In this document: positions 33,472 through 44,812 of the stretch, piece by piece
How the letters are laid out: each line of letters opens with the position of its first letter
Position numbering within the stretch: position 1 is the stretch's first letter
Source of the DNA: JACPDH01 sp041671505
GTDB lineage: Bacteria; Acidobacteriota; Thermoanaerobaculia; Gp7-AA8
Direction: 5' to 3'
NCBI GenBank assembly: GCA_041671505.1
Contig: JBAZBK010000004.1
Span: forward strand, 1 to 64,000
Length of the DNA stretch: 64,000 bases
Program-made: the position numbers and the translations under genes
Notes under the pieces: generated by a model
Told to the model about the DNA's origin: nothing
What the model saw: the letters and a program-made list of their open reading frames with translations, nothing else
Databases searched by the model: none

Positions 33472-35099
33472 TGAGACTCGCCGTGACCCTCGCCGGGCTG
33501 CTCGTCGCGGCGCCACTCTTCGGTGGCGGCACGAGCACGTCGAAGCACGCGGCGGTGACGACAGGGTCGCGATACGCGACGAACGCTGCGCTCGCGGTGC
33601 TGCGCGAAGGGGGAAACGCGGCCGACGCCGCGATCACCGCGGCGTTCGTCCTGTCGGTCGCGCGCCCTGATGCCGCCGGCATCGGCGGCGGCGGGATGCT
33701 CGTCTACCACGACCGCGAGCACAACGCGACCTGGGTCGTCGACTTCCGCGAAGCGGCGCCTGCGAAACTCCCCGTGGTTCCGAAAGATGGGCCTCTCACC
33801 GGAGTGAGCGCGGCGGCGATGCCGGGTCTGGTGCGCGGCCTCGCCGACACGCATCGCCGGTTCGGCTCGCGCCCGTGGAAGGATCTCGTGTTTCCCGCCT
33901 CGCAGCTTGCGGACGAAGGCTTCGTCGTCGACGAGACACTCTCGTCCTCGATCGCGCGGAGCCTCGAAACGAATCACTTCAGTCCGCACGCCGCCGCGAT
34001 CTTCGCTCCGGAGCAGAAGGCACCCGCGCCGGGGCAGAAGCTGGTGCAGAAACAACTCGCCGCGACACTCGCCAAGGTCGCGAAGAGCCCGGCCGTCCTC
34101 GTCGACGGTGCTCTCGCGATCAGGATCTCGGATGCGAGCGCGAAGGATGGCGGCGTGCTCGCGCTTCGCGACTTCCGCGAGTACCGCGCCGAGGTTCGAG
34201 CGCCGCTGAGCGTGCAGGTCGGAGCGTACTCGCTCGTCACCGCGCCGCCCCCTTCGTCGGGAGGGATGATCCTCGCGTCGACGCTGGCGATCTCGAGCGG
34301 CCTCGACATGACGCGCGAGGGCGCCGAGAGCGTACGCTTCGTCCATCTCTCCTCCGAGGCGGCTCGCCGGGCGATGCTCGACGCGCGGCGCAACGCCGGC
34401 GACCCGGCCTACACCCGCGTCGCGCTCGACCACATTCTCGCCCCCGAGAGGCTTAGCGCCTGGCGCGCGACGATCGATCCGGCGCGAGCGACGCCGAGCA
34501 GGAACCTGACGATGCCGGGCCCCCTCCACACCACGCACGTCGCCGTGATCGACGCGAAAGGAAACGTTGCCTCGCTGACTCTCTCGCTCAGCGGCGAGTT
34601 CGGAAGCGGATGGGTCGCAGGCGACACCGGAATTCTCCTCAACGGCGCGATGAACGACTTCCGCGCGACGGTCGACCGGCTCGAAGGCGAAAACACCGCG
34701 CCGCTATCGCCTAACAACATGGAGCCGAAGAAACGCCCGGCGACGCCGCTCGCGCCCTGTATCCTCTTCTTCGCGGGAAAACCGCGACTGGCAATCGGGG
34801 CCGCGGGAGGCGAGGCGATCCCTCAGGTTCTCTTCACGGTGCTGCTTCGTTACGTCGCCTTGAAGCAGGGGCTCGACCAGGCGATCGCCGCACCGAGGAT
34901 CTTCCGCACCGAGGAGGGCGACCAGCTCCTGTGCGAGAAGGGACGATGGCCGGAGGAGACGCTGGAAGCGCTCCGTGCCATCGGACATGGAGTTCTGACG
35001 CGCGACTCGATCGGTGAGATCAACGCGATCGCGGTGACGGATGCGGGGCTCGTCGCAGTCGCCGATCCGCGTGGACAAGGAGCAACAGGTGGGAACTGA
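33471..35099 (+). CDS. ggt: Gamma-glutamyltransferase (secreted)
   Basis: The 542-residue precursor of an N-terminal nucleophile hydrolase splits gamma-glutamyl bonds of glutathione and related compounds. A short signal peptide ends near LFGGG. NAADAAITAAFVLSVARPDAAGIGGGGML is split here by family positions: the NAADA segment and the GIGGGG loop are both diagnostic. Autoprocessing is expected at Thr354 in HTTHVAVID, followed by FGSGW. The C-terminal subunit has GAAGGEAIPQVLF, matching the GSPGG-like substrate loop. It is translationally coupled to coaX by a one-base overlap and overlaps rpiA by eleven bases. Confidence 0.93.
   Translation: MRLAVTLAGLLVAAPLFGGGTSTSKHAAVTTGSRYATNAALAVLREGGNAADAAITAAFVLSVARPDAAGIGGGGMLVYHDREHNATWVVDFREAAPAKLPVVPKDGPLTGVSAAAMPGLVRGLADTHRRFGSRPWKDLVFPASQLADEGFVVDETLSSSIARSLETNHFSPHAAAIFAPEQKAPAPGQKLVQKQLAATLAKVAKSPAVLVDGALAIRISDASAKDGGVLALRDFREYRAEVRAPLSVQVGAYSLVTAPPPSSGGMILASTLAISSGLDMTREGAESVRFVHLSSEAARRAMLDARRNAGDPAYTRVALDHILAPERLSAWRATIDPARATPSRNLTMPGPLHTTHVAVIDAKGNVASLTLSLSGEFGSGWVAGDTGILLNGAMNDFRATVDRLEGENTAPLSPNNMEPKKRPATPLAPCILFFAGKPRLAIGAAGGEAIPQVLFTVLLRYVALKQGLDQAIAAPRIFRTEEGDQLLCEKGRWPEETLEALRAIGHGVLTRDSIGEINAIAVTDAGLVAVADPRGQGATGGN
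35077..35082 (+). promoter_or_regulatory. Ribosome-binding site setting the GTG start of rpiA
   Basis: AAGGAG lies six bases before GTG 35089, inside the end of ggt. It argues against the in-frame ATG at 35041, which would lengthen the overlap to 59 bases. Confidence 0.65.
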
Positions 35100-35814
35100 C
35101 AATCAGCTGCAAATGAAGATCGACGCCGCGGCGGAAGCGCTGCGGGAGGTCCGCTCGGGCATGACGCTCGGCCTCGGCACCGGCTCGACGGCGCGTGAGT
35201 TCGTGAGACTGCTCGGCGAGAAGATCGCCGCGAACGAGATCACCTCGATCCGCGCCCTCTGCACCTCGATCGAGACCGAGCGGCAGGCGGCCGCCTGCGG
35301 CATCGAGATCCTCGAACCGAAGCATCTGCCGAAGATCGCGCTCGCGGTCGACGGCGCCGACGAGATCGATCCGATGCTCCGGCTCGTCAAGGGGCTCGGC
35401 GGCGCGCTCCTGCGCGAGAAGATCGTCGAGCAGGCTTCAGAGCGTTTCATCGTCATCGCCGACGAGACGAAGCTCGTCGAGAAGCTGGGGCGCGGCGTCC
35501 TTCCTGTCGAGGTCACCCGCTTCGCCATGCCGCTGCTCGAGGAGCGGTTCCGCCGGCTCGGCATCGAGCCGGCGCTGCGCGGGAAGAACGGCGAGGCCTT
35601 CGTCACCGACGAGCAGCACCTCATTCTCGACGTGAGGCTCCCCGCCGGACGTGACATGGCCGACCTCGTCGACGAGCTCAAGCGCTTTGCCGGAGTCGTC
35701 GACACCGGCTTCTTCCCCTTCGAGGCAACCGAGGCGATCGTCGCCACCCCCGCCGGGCCGAGGCGGATGCGCAGGGGCGAGACGAACCGGTCGGGGTTCA
35801 GGCATCCGTCGTAG
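35089..35814 (+). CDS. rpiA: Ribose-5-phosphate isomerase A
   Basis: The 241-residue enzyme interconverts ribose-5-phosphate and ribulose-5-phosphate in the pentose phosphate pathway. GLGTGSTA is the phosphate-binding loop, VDGADEIDP carries the catalytic acids, and KGLGGALLREKI and the late DTGFFP motif are conserved. GTG 35089 overlaps the ggt stop and has a good ribosome-binding site; ATG 35113 is a weaker option. It is the last gene of the valS-birA-coaX-ggt-rpiA row, and the family A repeat follows. Confidence 0.96.
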   Translation: MGTDNQLQMKIDAAAEALREVRSGMTLGLGTGSTAREFVRLLGEKIAANEITSIRALCTSIETERQAAACGIEILEPKHLPKIALAVDGADEIDPMLRLVKGLGGALLREKIVEQASERFIVIADETKLVEKLGRGVLPVEVTRFAMPLLEERFRRLGIEPALRGKNGEAFVTDEQHLILDVRLPAGRDMADLVDELKRFAGVVDTGFFPFEATEAIVATPAGPRRMRRGETNRSGFRHPS

Positions 35815-35843
35815 GCAGGCGGAAGGCGCGGGCCACAGGTTTG

Positions 35844-35978
35844 CGCCGGGCGATGTGGCGCAGACACTCCTGTCTGCGCGCGGCGCAACGCGCCGCAGGT
35901 TCGGTCAGCGAAGGACTCAGTCGCCCCGCGGCGCGGGGCGACGCGCAGGCAGGAGTGCCTGCGCCACATCGCCCGGCG
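35844..35978. repeat. Dispersed inverted repeat, family A, copy 2
   Basis: 37-base arms (35844-35880 and 35942-35978) pair with two mismatches. Their core GTGGCGCAGRCACTCCTRYC is shared with 963-1071. Internal palindromes (GCGCAACGCGCCG, CGCCCCGCGGCGCGGGGCG) fill the 61-base centre. It lies between rpiA and livK and may stop transcription as well. Confidence 0.75.
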
Positions 35979-36036
35979 CGGCTGCCAGGCCGTTTGCTGC
36001 TACAATTCGCCCCCAATTCGCACTCAAAGGTGACCT

Positions 36037-37260
36037 ATGAAGATCGACCGGATCATTCCAGCCGTCATTGCAGCTTCGTCCATTCTTCTCTTCGGCTGCC
36101 CGCCGAAAGAGGCCACCGGAGGCGCAGCAGGATCGAACGAGATCGTCATCGGGCATCTCGCGTCGATGACGGGCGGTCAGGCGACGTTCGGCCAGCAGAC
36201 CGACCAGGGCATCCGCCTCGCGCTCGAGGAGATCAACGCGGCCGGAGGCGTGAAGGGGCGGAAGATCCGCGTGATCACCGAGGATACGCAGTCGAAGCAG
36301 GAAGAGGCGGCGACCGCGGTGTCGAAGCTGATCTCGCGCGACAACGTGACCGCGATCCTCGGCGAGATCGCGTCGTCGAACTCGCTCGCGGCCGGCCCTA
36401 TCGCGCAGCAGAACAAGATCCCGATGATCTCGCCCGGCTCGACGAATCCGGCCGTTACCGAAAAGGGCGACTACATCTTCCGCATCTGCTTCATCGACCC
36501 GTACCAGGGTGAGGCGCTCGCCAAATACGTCGCAAACGACATGAAGCTCACGCGCGCCGCGATTCTCCGCGACGTCAAGAGCGACTACTCGATGGGCCTC
36601 GCCGACTTCTTCAAGAACACCTTCACGCAGCTGGGCGGCAGCATCGTCGCCGACTCGAGCTACGCGGGAGGCGACAGCGACTTCAAGTCGCAGCTGACGA
36701 CGATCAAGTCGTCGAATCCGCAGCTGATCTTCGTCCCCGGCTACTACACGGAGATCGGCCAGATCGCCGTGCAGGCGCGCGACCTCGGGATCAACGTCCC
36801 CCTCGTCGGCGGCGACGGCTGGGAATCGCCGAAGCTGATCGAGATCGGCGGCAAGTCGCTCGAGGGCTGCTTCTACTCGAACCACTACCACGTCGACGAC
36901 CCGTCGCCCATGGTGCACGAGTTCGTCGCCGCATACGAGAAGCGGTACGGCGCCAAGCCCGACGCGATGGCCGCGCTCGGCTACGACTCGATGAAGTTCC
37001 TCGCCGCGGCGATGGAGCGCGCGAAGAGCCTCGACGGGCCGACGCTCCGCGAGGAAATCGCGAAGACCGCCGGATTCCAGGGAGTGACGGGAACGATCAC
37101 CCTCGGCCCCGATCGCAACCCGATCAACAAGAAGCTCGTCGTGCTCGAGATCAAGGACGGCAAGCTCGTCCTTCGCGCGACGGTCGACCCGGCGGCGGAA
37201 GCAGCGAAGGCCGCGGCCGCACCCGCGGCGACCCAGAGCGCTGCGCCGGCCACGAAGTAG
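36037..37260 (+). CDS. livK: Branched-chain amino-acid type substrate-binding lipoprotein
   Basis: The 407-residue periplasmic binding protein of the Leu/Ile/Val family (type I fold) is anchored by the lipobox LFGC (Cys near 21). IVIGHLASMTGGQATFGQQ opens the mature fold. ALEEINAAGGVKGRKI and ISPGSTNPAVTEKG are family motifs, the latter near the ligand pocket. The last 20 residues are an Ala/Pro-rich tail. A GGTGACC site precedes the ATG. The five-gene order livK-H-M-G-F is complete. Related systems also carry urea or amides, so the substrate is not fixed. Confidence 0.93.
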   Translation: MKIDRIIPAVIAASSILLFGCPPKEATGGAAGSNEIVIGHLASMTGGQATFGQQTDQGIRLALEEINAAGGVKGRKIRVITEDTQSKQEEAATAVSKLISRDNVTAILGEIASSNSLAAGPIAQQNKIPMISPGSTNPAVTEKGDYIFRICFIDPYQGEALAKYVANDMKLTRAAILRDVKSDYSMGLADFFKNTFTQLGGSIVADSSYAGGDSDFKSQLTTIKSSNPQLIFVPGYYTEIGQIAVQARDLGINVPLVGGDGWESPKLIEIGGKSLEGCFYSNHYHVDDPSPMVHEFVAAYEKRYGAKPDAMAALGYDSMKFLAAAMERAKSLDGPTLREEIAKTAGFQGVTGTITLGPDRNPINKKLVVLEIKDGKLVLRATVDPAAEAAKAAAAPAATQSAAPATK

Positions 37261-37335
37261 GCACGCCGCAGTCGCACGCCGCGCCAGGGGGCGCGGCGCG
37301 CGACGCAGCGACGCCTCACCGGGCTCCTCACGACG

Positions 37336-38253
37336 ATGGACAGCTTCCTTCAGAACCTCATCAACGGGATCGGGATCGGCTCGATCTACGCCCTCATCGC
37401 CCTCGGCTACACGATGGTGTACGGCATCCTGAAGCTGATCAACTTCGCGCACAGCGACGTCTTCATGGTCGGCGCGTTCATGGGCTATTACGCCGCGCGG
37501 ATCTTCTCGAAGCTCATGCACGGCAGCACGACCGTCGAGCCTTCGTGGACTCTTTTCCTGCTCGTGCTCGCGTTCTCCGTCGTCGTCTGCGGCGCTCTCG
37601 GTTACCTCAACGAGAGGATCGCCTACCGGCCGCTCCGCAACGCGCCGCGCATCGCGTCGCTCATCACGGCGATCGGCCTCTCGTTCCTCTTCGAGTACGG
37701 CGGCCAGATGGTCTTCGGCCCCGACCCGAAGTTCTTCCCGCAGCTTCTCGAGAAGCACCAGATTCATTTCCTCGGCACGACGATCACGTCGCACCTGGTG
37801 ATCGTCCTCGTCGTGGCCCTCGTCTTCATGGGGATCCTCCAGTACATCGTCTACGGCACGAAGTTCGGCCGCGCGATGCGCGCGGTGTCGCACAACTTCG
37901 AAACCGCGTCGCTGATGGGAATCCCGACCGACAGGGTCATCTCGATCACATTCATTCTCGGATCGGCGCTCGCCGCCGTCGGCGGCGTCCTCTACGGCCT
38001 CTCGTACTCGAAGATCGATCCGCTGATGGGGATCATGTTAGGCCTCAAGGCGTTCGTCGCCGCGGTTCTCGGCGGCATCGGAAACGTGCCGGGCGCGGTG
38101 ATCGGCGGGCTCGTGATCGGCATCGTGGAGTCGTTCGCCGGAGCGAGCCCGCTGTCGACGTACAAAGACGCGATCGCCTTCGTGATCCTCATCCTGATCC
38201 TTCTCTTCCGCCCCTCCGGGATCTTCGGAAAGTACCAGGCGGAGAAGGTCTGA
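37336..38253 (+). CDS. livH: Branched-chain amino-acid ABC transporter permease LivH
   Basis: The 305-residue integral inner-membrane protein has eight or more hydrophobic helices. NGIGIGSIYALIALGYTMVYG is split across helix 1 and the family turn, and INFAHSDVFMVGAF carries the conserved INFAHG-type motif. GLKAFVAAVLGGIGNVPGAVIGG is the C-terminal EAA-like loop that docks to the ATPase. It pairs with LivM, which starts four bases after its stop. Length is as expected. Confidence 0.94.
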   Translation: MDSFLQNLINGIGIGSIYALIALGYTMVYGILKLINFAHSDVFMVGAFMGYYAARIFSKLMHGSTTVEPSWTLFLLVLAFSVVVCGALGYLNERIAYRPLRNAPRIASLITAIGLSFLFEYGGQMVFGPDPKFFPQLLEKHQIHFLGTTITSHLVIVLVVALVFMGILQYIVYGTKFGRAMRAVSHNFETASLMGIPTDRVISITFILGSALAAVGGVLYGLSYSKIDPLMGIMLGLKAFVAAVLGGIGNVPGAVIGGLVIGIVESFAGASPLSTYKDAIAFVILILILLFRPSGIFGKYQAEKV

Positions 38254-38257
38254 CCGG

Positions 38258-39277
38258 ATGCGCAACTGGCTCGTTCGCGACCTTCTCGGCGTCGCCGTCA
38301 TCTCGGCGATCCTGATCGGGATCAGCTACGTCCTCGGGTGGCTGCCGATCCCGGGGATGGCCTACTACAACCGCGTGATCGTGACGATCGGCATCAACGT
38401 CATCCTCGCCGTGTCGCTCAACATCATCAACGGCCACGCTGGCCAGTTCTCGATGGGGCACGCCGGTTTCATGGCGGTCGGCGCCTACACGTCGGCCTAT
38501 CTCACCTACTTTCACTTTCAGCCGTTCCTCGCGACGCTCGCCGAAGGGCCGACGCGATTCGCGCTGCAGCAGGCGCTCTTCCTCGGAGCGCTGCTCGCCG
38601 GCGGCGCCGCGGCGGGCCTGGCTGGATGGTTCGTCGGGCTGCCGTCGCTCAGGCTTCGCGGCGACTACCTCGCGATCGTCACGCTCGGCTTCGGCGAGAT
38701 CATCCGCGTGATGATCCTGAACATCGACAAGATCGGCGGCGCTCGCGGGCTCGCGGGCGTTCCCGCCTACGCGAATTTCTTCTGGGTCTGGTTCTTCGCC
38801 TGCATCGTCGTGATCGTCTCGTGGCGGCTCATCCACTCGCAGGTCGGGCGCGCGTTCCTCGCGGTGCGCGAGGACGAGATCGCCGCGGAAGCGATGGGCG
38901 TCAACACCACGCACTACAAGGTGCAGGCGTTCGTGATCGGCTCGTTCTTCGCGGGAATCGCAGGCGGACTCCTCGGCCACTATCTCGTGTACCTGAATCC
39001 CGGGATGTTCCAGTTCACGAAGTCGTTCGAGGCGATCGTGATGGTCGTGCTCGGCGGCATGGGCTCGATCTCGGGAGCGGTGCTGGCGGCGGTGATCCTC
39101 TCGGTCGCGCTCGAGGCGCTCCGCTTCGTGAAGGAAGCGTTCGGCCTGTCGGCTGACCCCAGGATGGTGATCTACGCAATCGTGCTGATCCTGCTCATGC
39201 GGCTCCGCCCGCAGGGGCTGCTCGGCAACCGCGAGCTCGGAGACTTCTTCCGCAGGCGCAAGAGGAAGAGCGAATGA
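38258..39277 (+). CDS. livM: Branched-chain amino-acid ABC transporter permease LivM
   Basis: The 339-residue second permease has NIINGHAGQFSMGHAGFMAVG (family motif around residue 65). GLPSLRLRGDYLAIVTLGFGEIIR and a coupling loop MVVLGGMGSISGAVLAA follow. The C-terminus is basic (RRRKRKSE). It forms the transmembrane heterodimer with LivH. Its stop overlaps the livG start by four bases (ATGA), indicating coupled translation. Confidence 0.94.
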   Translation: MRNWLVRDLLGVAVISAILIGISYVLGWLPIPGMAYYNRVIVTIGINVILAVSLNIINGHAGQFSMGHAGFMAVGAYTSAYLTYFHFQPFLATLAEGPTRFALQQALFLGALLAGGAAAGLAGWFVGLPSLRLRGDYLAIVTLGFGEIIRVMILNIDKIGGARGLAGVPAYANFFWVWFFACIVVIVSWRLIHSQVGRAFLAVREDEIAAEAMGVNTTHYKVQAFVIGSFFAGIAGGLLGHYLVYLNPGMFQFTKSFEAIVMVVLGGMGSISGAVLAAVILSVALEALRFVKEAFGLSADPRMVIYAIVLILLMRLRPQGLLGNRELGDFFRRRKRKSE

Positions 39278-40053
39278 CGGTCCTCAACGTCCTCGACGCC
39301 CGCGGCGTGACGATCCGCTTCGGCGGCCTCACGGCAGTCTGCGACTTCAACCTCTCGATCATGCCGAACGAGCTGGTCGGACTGATCGGACCTAACGGCG
39401 CAGGGAAGACGACCATCTTCAACATGCTCACCGGCGTCTACAAGCCGACCGAGGGCGACATCCGCGTGAGCGGCGTCGACACGAAGACGCTCAAGCCGTT
39501 CGACATCACGAAGCTCGGCGCCGCGCGCACCTTTCAGAACATCCGCGTCTTCAAGAACCTCTCGCTGCTCGACAACGTCAGGATCGGCGGCCACATCCAC
39601 TACAAATACTCGTGGGCCGACTCGGTCCTGCACTCGGTGACGTTCCGCGAGCACGAGGAACAGGCGGAGAAGGAAGCGATCGAGCTGCTGAGCATCTTCG
39701 ACCTCGACCACCGAGCGCGCGACGAGGCGCGGAGCCTTCCGTATGGCGACCAGCGCCGCCTCGAGATCGCGCGCGCCCTCGCCGCGAAGCCGAAGCTGCT
39801 GCTCCTCGACGAGCCGGCCGCGGGCCTGAACACCGGCGAGACGATGGAACTGATGCAGCAGATCCACGAGATCAGGAACCGCTTCGGAATCGCAATCCTC
39901 CTCATCGAGCACAACATGGAACTGGTGATGGGGATCTGCGAGCGGATCCTGGTGCTGAACTACGGCAGGACGATCGCCCAGGGGCGCCCCGAAGCGATCC
40001 AGAACGACCCGGTCGTCATCGAGGCTTACCTCGGTGAGCCGGTGGAGGCGTGA
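39274..40053 (+). CDS. livG: Branched-chain amino-acid ABC transporter ATPase LivG
   Basis: The 259-residue ATPase has Walker A GPNGAGKTTIFN, Q-loop region ARTFQNIRVF, a signature segment reading LPYGDQRRLEIARALA, and Walker B LLLLDEPAAGLN. It also has the LivG-specific C-terminal stretch with VIEAYLGE. The signature has YGDQR where most ABC proteins have SGGQ; this variant is usual in LivG. It powers import together with LivF. Confidence 0.95.
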   Translation: MTVLNVLDARGVTIRFGGLTAVCDFNLSIMPNELVGLIGPNGAGKTTIFNMLTGVYKPTEGDIRVSGVDTKTLKPFDITKLGAARTFQNIRVFKNLSLLDNVRIGGHIHYKYSWADSVLHSVTFREHEEQAEKEAIELLSIFDLDHRARDEARSLPYGDQRRLEIARALAAKPKLLLLDEPAAGLNTGETMELMQQIHEIRNRFGIAILLIEHNMELVMGICERILVLNYGRTIAQGRPEAIQNDPVVIEAYLGEPVEA

Positions 40054-40054
40054 C

Positions 40055-40768
40055 ATGGCCGACACCGTGCTCTCGATCAGGAACCTCGAAGTCGGCTACG
40101 GCGAGATTCCCGCGCTGCACGGCATCGATCTCGACGTCGCGCAGGGGGAGATCGTCACGCTGCTCGGCGCAAACGGCGCCGGCAAGACGACGACGCTTCG
40201 CGCCATCTCCGGATTGCTCCAGCCGAGCGAGGGAGACATCGTCTACCGCGGCGAGTCGATCCGCGGCCGGAAGACGCACCTGATCACGAAAATGGGGATC
40301 TCGCACGTCCCCGAGGGTCGCGGGATCTTCTCGAACCTCACGGTCAACGACAACCTCGAGTTAGGCGGGTACCTCCGGAAGGGGAAGATCCCCGCGAGCG
40401 AGTACGACTACATCTTCACGCTCTTCCCGGTGATCAAGGACCGGCTGAAGCAGAATGCGGGAACGCTCTCGGGTGGAGAGCAGCAGATGCTCGCGATTTC
40501 CCGCGCGCTGATGGCGAAGCCCGACGTGCTGCTCCTCGACGAGCCGTCGCTGGGCCTGGCGCCGCAGATGGTGCAGACGATCTTCCGCGTCATCCGCGAG
40601 ATCAACCAGGCGGGAACGACGATCCTGCTCGTCGAGCAGAACGCCCACATGGCGCTCACGACGGCGCATCGCGGCTACGTGATGGAGACGGGACGCATCG
40701 CGATCGCCGACACGGCGAAGCACCTCCTCGCCTCGGATCGCGTGAAGAAGGCCTACCTCGGCGGCTGA
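40055..40768 (+). CDS. livF: Branched-chain amino-acid ABC transporter ATPase LivF
   Basis: The 237-residue ATPase begins MADTVLSIRNLEVGYG, followed by Walker A GANGAGKTTTLR, signature LSGGEQQMLAISRAL and Walker B LLLDEPSLGLAP, then VEQNAHMAL with the switch region. ATG 40055 follows the livG stop by one base, with GGAGG six bases upstream; the in-frame start at 40034 would add an unlikely basic peptide. The last 16 bases overlap the end of the convergent lipoprotein gene. Confidence 0.95.
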   Translation: MADTVLSIRNLEVGYGEIPALHGIDLDVAQGEIVTLLGANGAGKTTTLRAISGLLQPSEGDIVYRGESIRGRKTHLITKMGISHVPEGRGIFSNLTVNDNLELGGYLRKGKIPASEYDYIFTLFPVIKDRLKQNAGTLSGGEQQMLAISRALMAKPDVLLLDEPSLGLAPQMVQTIFRVIREINQAGTTILLVEQNAHMALTTAHRGYVMETGRIAIADTAKHLLASDRVKKAYLGG

Positions 40769-41394
40769 GCCGCGGAGGGTTGCGTCATGACCGCGGTCGG
40801 CGCCGGAACCGGATCGATCGCCGCCTTACGGATCGCGAGCTCCACGCGCCAGAGGCCCTTCTCGTTCCGAATCGACGCCACCGAGCGGAACGGCTTGCCG
40901 AGCGGCTTGTCGATTTTCGTGTCGAAGAGGTCGTAGAGCGGAGTCGGCGACGCGTAGTGCCAGATGAGCTCGGCGCTGCCGATCATCGGATCGGTCGGGT
41001 GGTGAATGAAGTTCGCGATCGTGTCGATCTTCTTCACACAGATCTTTCCGCGGAAGGCCTTGCCGCGCGCGCTCGGCACCGTGCCGATGATCGGGAAGCC
41101 CTTCTCCGTGACCTTGCCCTGGTAGATCTCGCGGCCGTCCTTCTCGACGACGTGCGAGACCTTGAGGAGCCCCGCGCGCTCGAGATTGTGAAGGGTCCGG
41201 ACGGCCAGGTCGTCGTAGTCGTCCTTCGGATACCCGGGCCCCCACCAGACGCGCTGCGGTACCTCGGCGTAGATCGGCTCGTTGTCGATCGCGTTCCGCC
41301 GGATCAATTCGGTCGCGAGCTTCTCATCGAGTGGCGGCTGGGTACCGCACGCCAGCAGGGCGAGAGTTGCGAGAGCGATGAGTGTGCGGCGCAT
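40753..41394 (-). CDS. Small lipoprotein of unknown function
   Basis: The 213-residue protein has a signal peptide and lipobox LLAC (Cys16). The mature part contains TELIRRNAIDNEPIYAEVPQ and KVTEKGFPIIG; it is of mixed helix/strand character and ends with a Pro/Ala-rich tail. I recognise no domain. It converges on livF and overlaps it by 16 bases, so the two transcripts are mutually antisense at their ends. The gene's upstream side faces the family C repeat. Confidence 0.75.
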   Translation of the reverse strand: MRRTLIALATLALLACGTQPPLDEKLATELIRRNAIDNEPIYAEVPQRVWWGPGYPKDDYDDLAVRTLHNLERAGLLKVSHVVEKDGREIYQGKVTEKGFPIIGTVPSARGKAFRGKICVKKIDTIANFIHHPTDPMIGSAELIWHYASPTPLYDLFDTKIDKPLGKPFRSVASIRNEKGLWRVELAIRKAAIDPVPAPTAVMTQPSAAQPPR

Positions 41395-41404
41395 GGTCGG
41401 GGGA

Positions 41405-41612
41405 AGTTGTTAGTTGTTAGTTGTTAGTTGTTAGTTGTTAGTTGTTAGTTGTTAGACGATCGACGCAAGACGTTCGTGCGGCGAGTCGCATGTTTCGCGG
41501 AAGCCGACGTCCGTCAGTTTCGGTCGATTTTGCCGTCCTGCCAAGCAACTTTCATCGAAACCCGCCGGATAACCATTCAGGTCTAACAACTGACAACTAA
41601 CAACTAACAACT
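41405..41612. repeat. Heptamer repeat tract with inverted counterpart, family C
   Basis: About seven head-to-tail TTAGTTG units (41405-41455) face an inverted set CAACTAA (41584-41612) across 128 bases. The two can fold into a long stem. The enclosed bases show no ORF worth calling. The whole 41395-41678 gap holds only this element and the bioY ribosome-binding region (CCGGAG). Confidence 0.75.
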
Positions 41613-41678
41613 CCGAAGATGCGGTTTCCAACACAAATGCCGTAGAATCGGTGCCGAAAATCTGACCGGAGCCAGCCG

Positions 41679-42266
41679 ATGACTACTAGTTCGTTCACAC
41701 TTCCCCGCTTCGTTTCCGAACGGCTCACGCAGAACTCCGCGGTGCGCAACGTCGCGCTCGTGGTCGCGGCGAGCTTTCTGATCGCAATTTCGGCGCAGAT
41801 CGCGATCCCGCTCCAGCCGGTTCCGATGACGCTGCAGCCGGTCGCGATCCTTCTCGTGGGCGCGGCGCTCGGCTCGAAGCGCGGCGCGTCGGCGGCTGCG
41901 CTCTACCTTCTGGAAGGGCTGTCGGGCATGCCGGTCTTCGCCGGCGGCGCGGGTGGCCCGCTCGTCTTTCTCGGCCCGACGGCAGGCTACCTGCTCGCCT
42001 TCCCCGCGGCAGCGTGGATCGCCGGCATGGCTTCCGAGCGCGGCTGGGCCCGGTCGATGACGACGACGATTCCGCCGATGGCGCTGGCAATCGCGACGAT
42101 CCATCTCGGCGGCTGGTCGTGGCTCGCCACCGCGATGGGCCTCGGCGCGGAGAAGGCCTTCTTTATTGGCGTTGCGCCGTTCTGGGCGTCCGACATCCTG
42201 AAGATCGCCATCGCGGCCACCCTCCTCCCGGCTGCGCAGGGATTGCTGTCGCGCGACGCGCGCTGA
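41679..42266 (+). CDS. bioY: Biotin transporter substrate-binding subunit BioY
   Basis: The 195-residue integral membrane protein, with six helices, is the biotin-binding S component of an ECF transporter. PLQPVPMTLQP in the first loop and GASAAALYLLEGLSGMPVFA with GPTAGYLLAF are the BioY hallmarks. The energising EcfA/EcfT subunits are not in this window; some BioY proteins work alone. GGAG lies eight bases before the ATG. It shares a biotin theme with birA upstream. A bidirectional terminator follows. Confidence 0.95.
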   Translation: MTTSSFTLPRFVSERLTQNSAVRNVALVVAASFLIAISAQIAIPLQPVPMTLQPVAILLVGAALGSKRGASAAALYLLEGLSGMPVFAGGAGGPLVFLGPTAGYLLAFPAAAWIAGMASERGWARSMTTTIPPMALAIATIHLGGWSWLATAMGLGAEKAFFIGVAPFWASDILKIAIAATLLPAAQGLLSRDAR

Positions 42267-42283
42267 TCCGAGATTCTCGAAAC

Positions 42284-42320
42284 AGCAAACGGGCCGATCT
42301 CGCGATCGGCCCGTTTTGCT
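42284..42320. terminator. Bidirectional terminator between bioY and lon
   Basis: AGCAAACGGGCCGATC pairs with GATCGGCCCGTTTTGCT (one bulge) around a TCGC loop, with A and T runs on opposite sides. It serves convergent bioY and lon. Confidence 0.88.
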
Positions 42321-42339
42321 TTCGTCAGATTCGCCGCGC

Positions 42340-44772
<2,433 letters not shown>

Positions 44773-44812
44773 TCAGTCCTCTCGTGGAGCTCCTTCACCT
44801 CTCCGTCGCGGA

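Noticed and set aside
35917..37893. A 658-codon open frame antisense to livK and livH
   Set aside because: Low-complexity charged translation spanning two clear genes on the other strand; a GC-driven shadow frame.
41405..41612. Possible CRISPR array
   Set aside because: The units are seven bases long with no spacers, and the second block is inverted; no cas genes are present.
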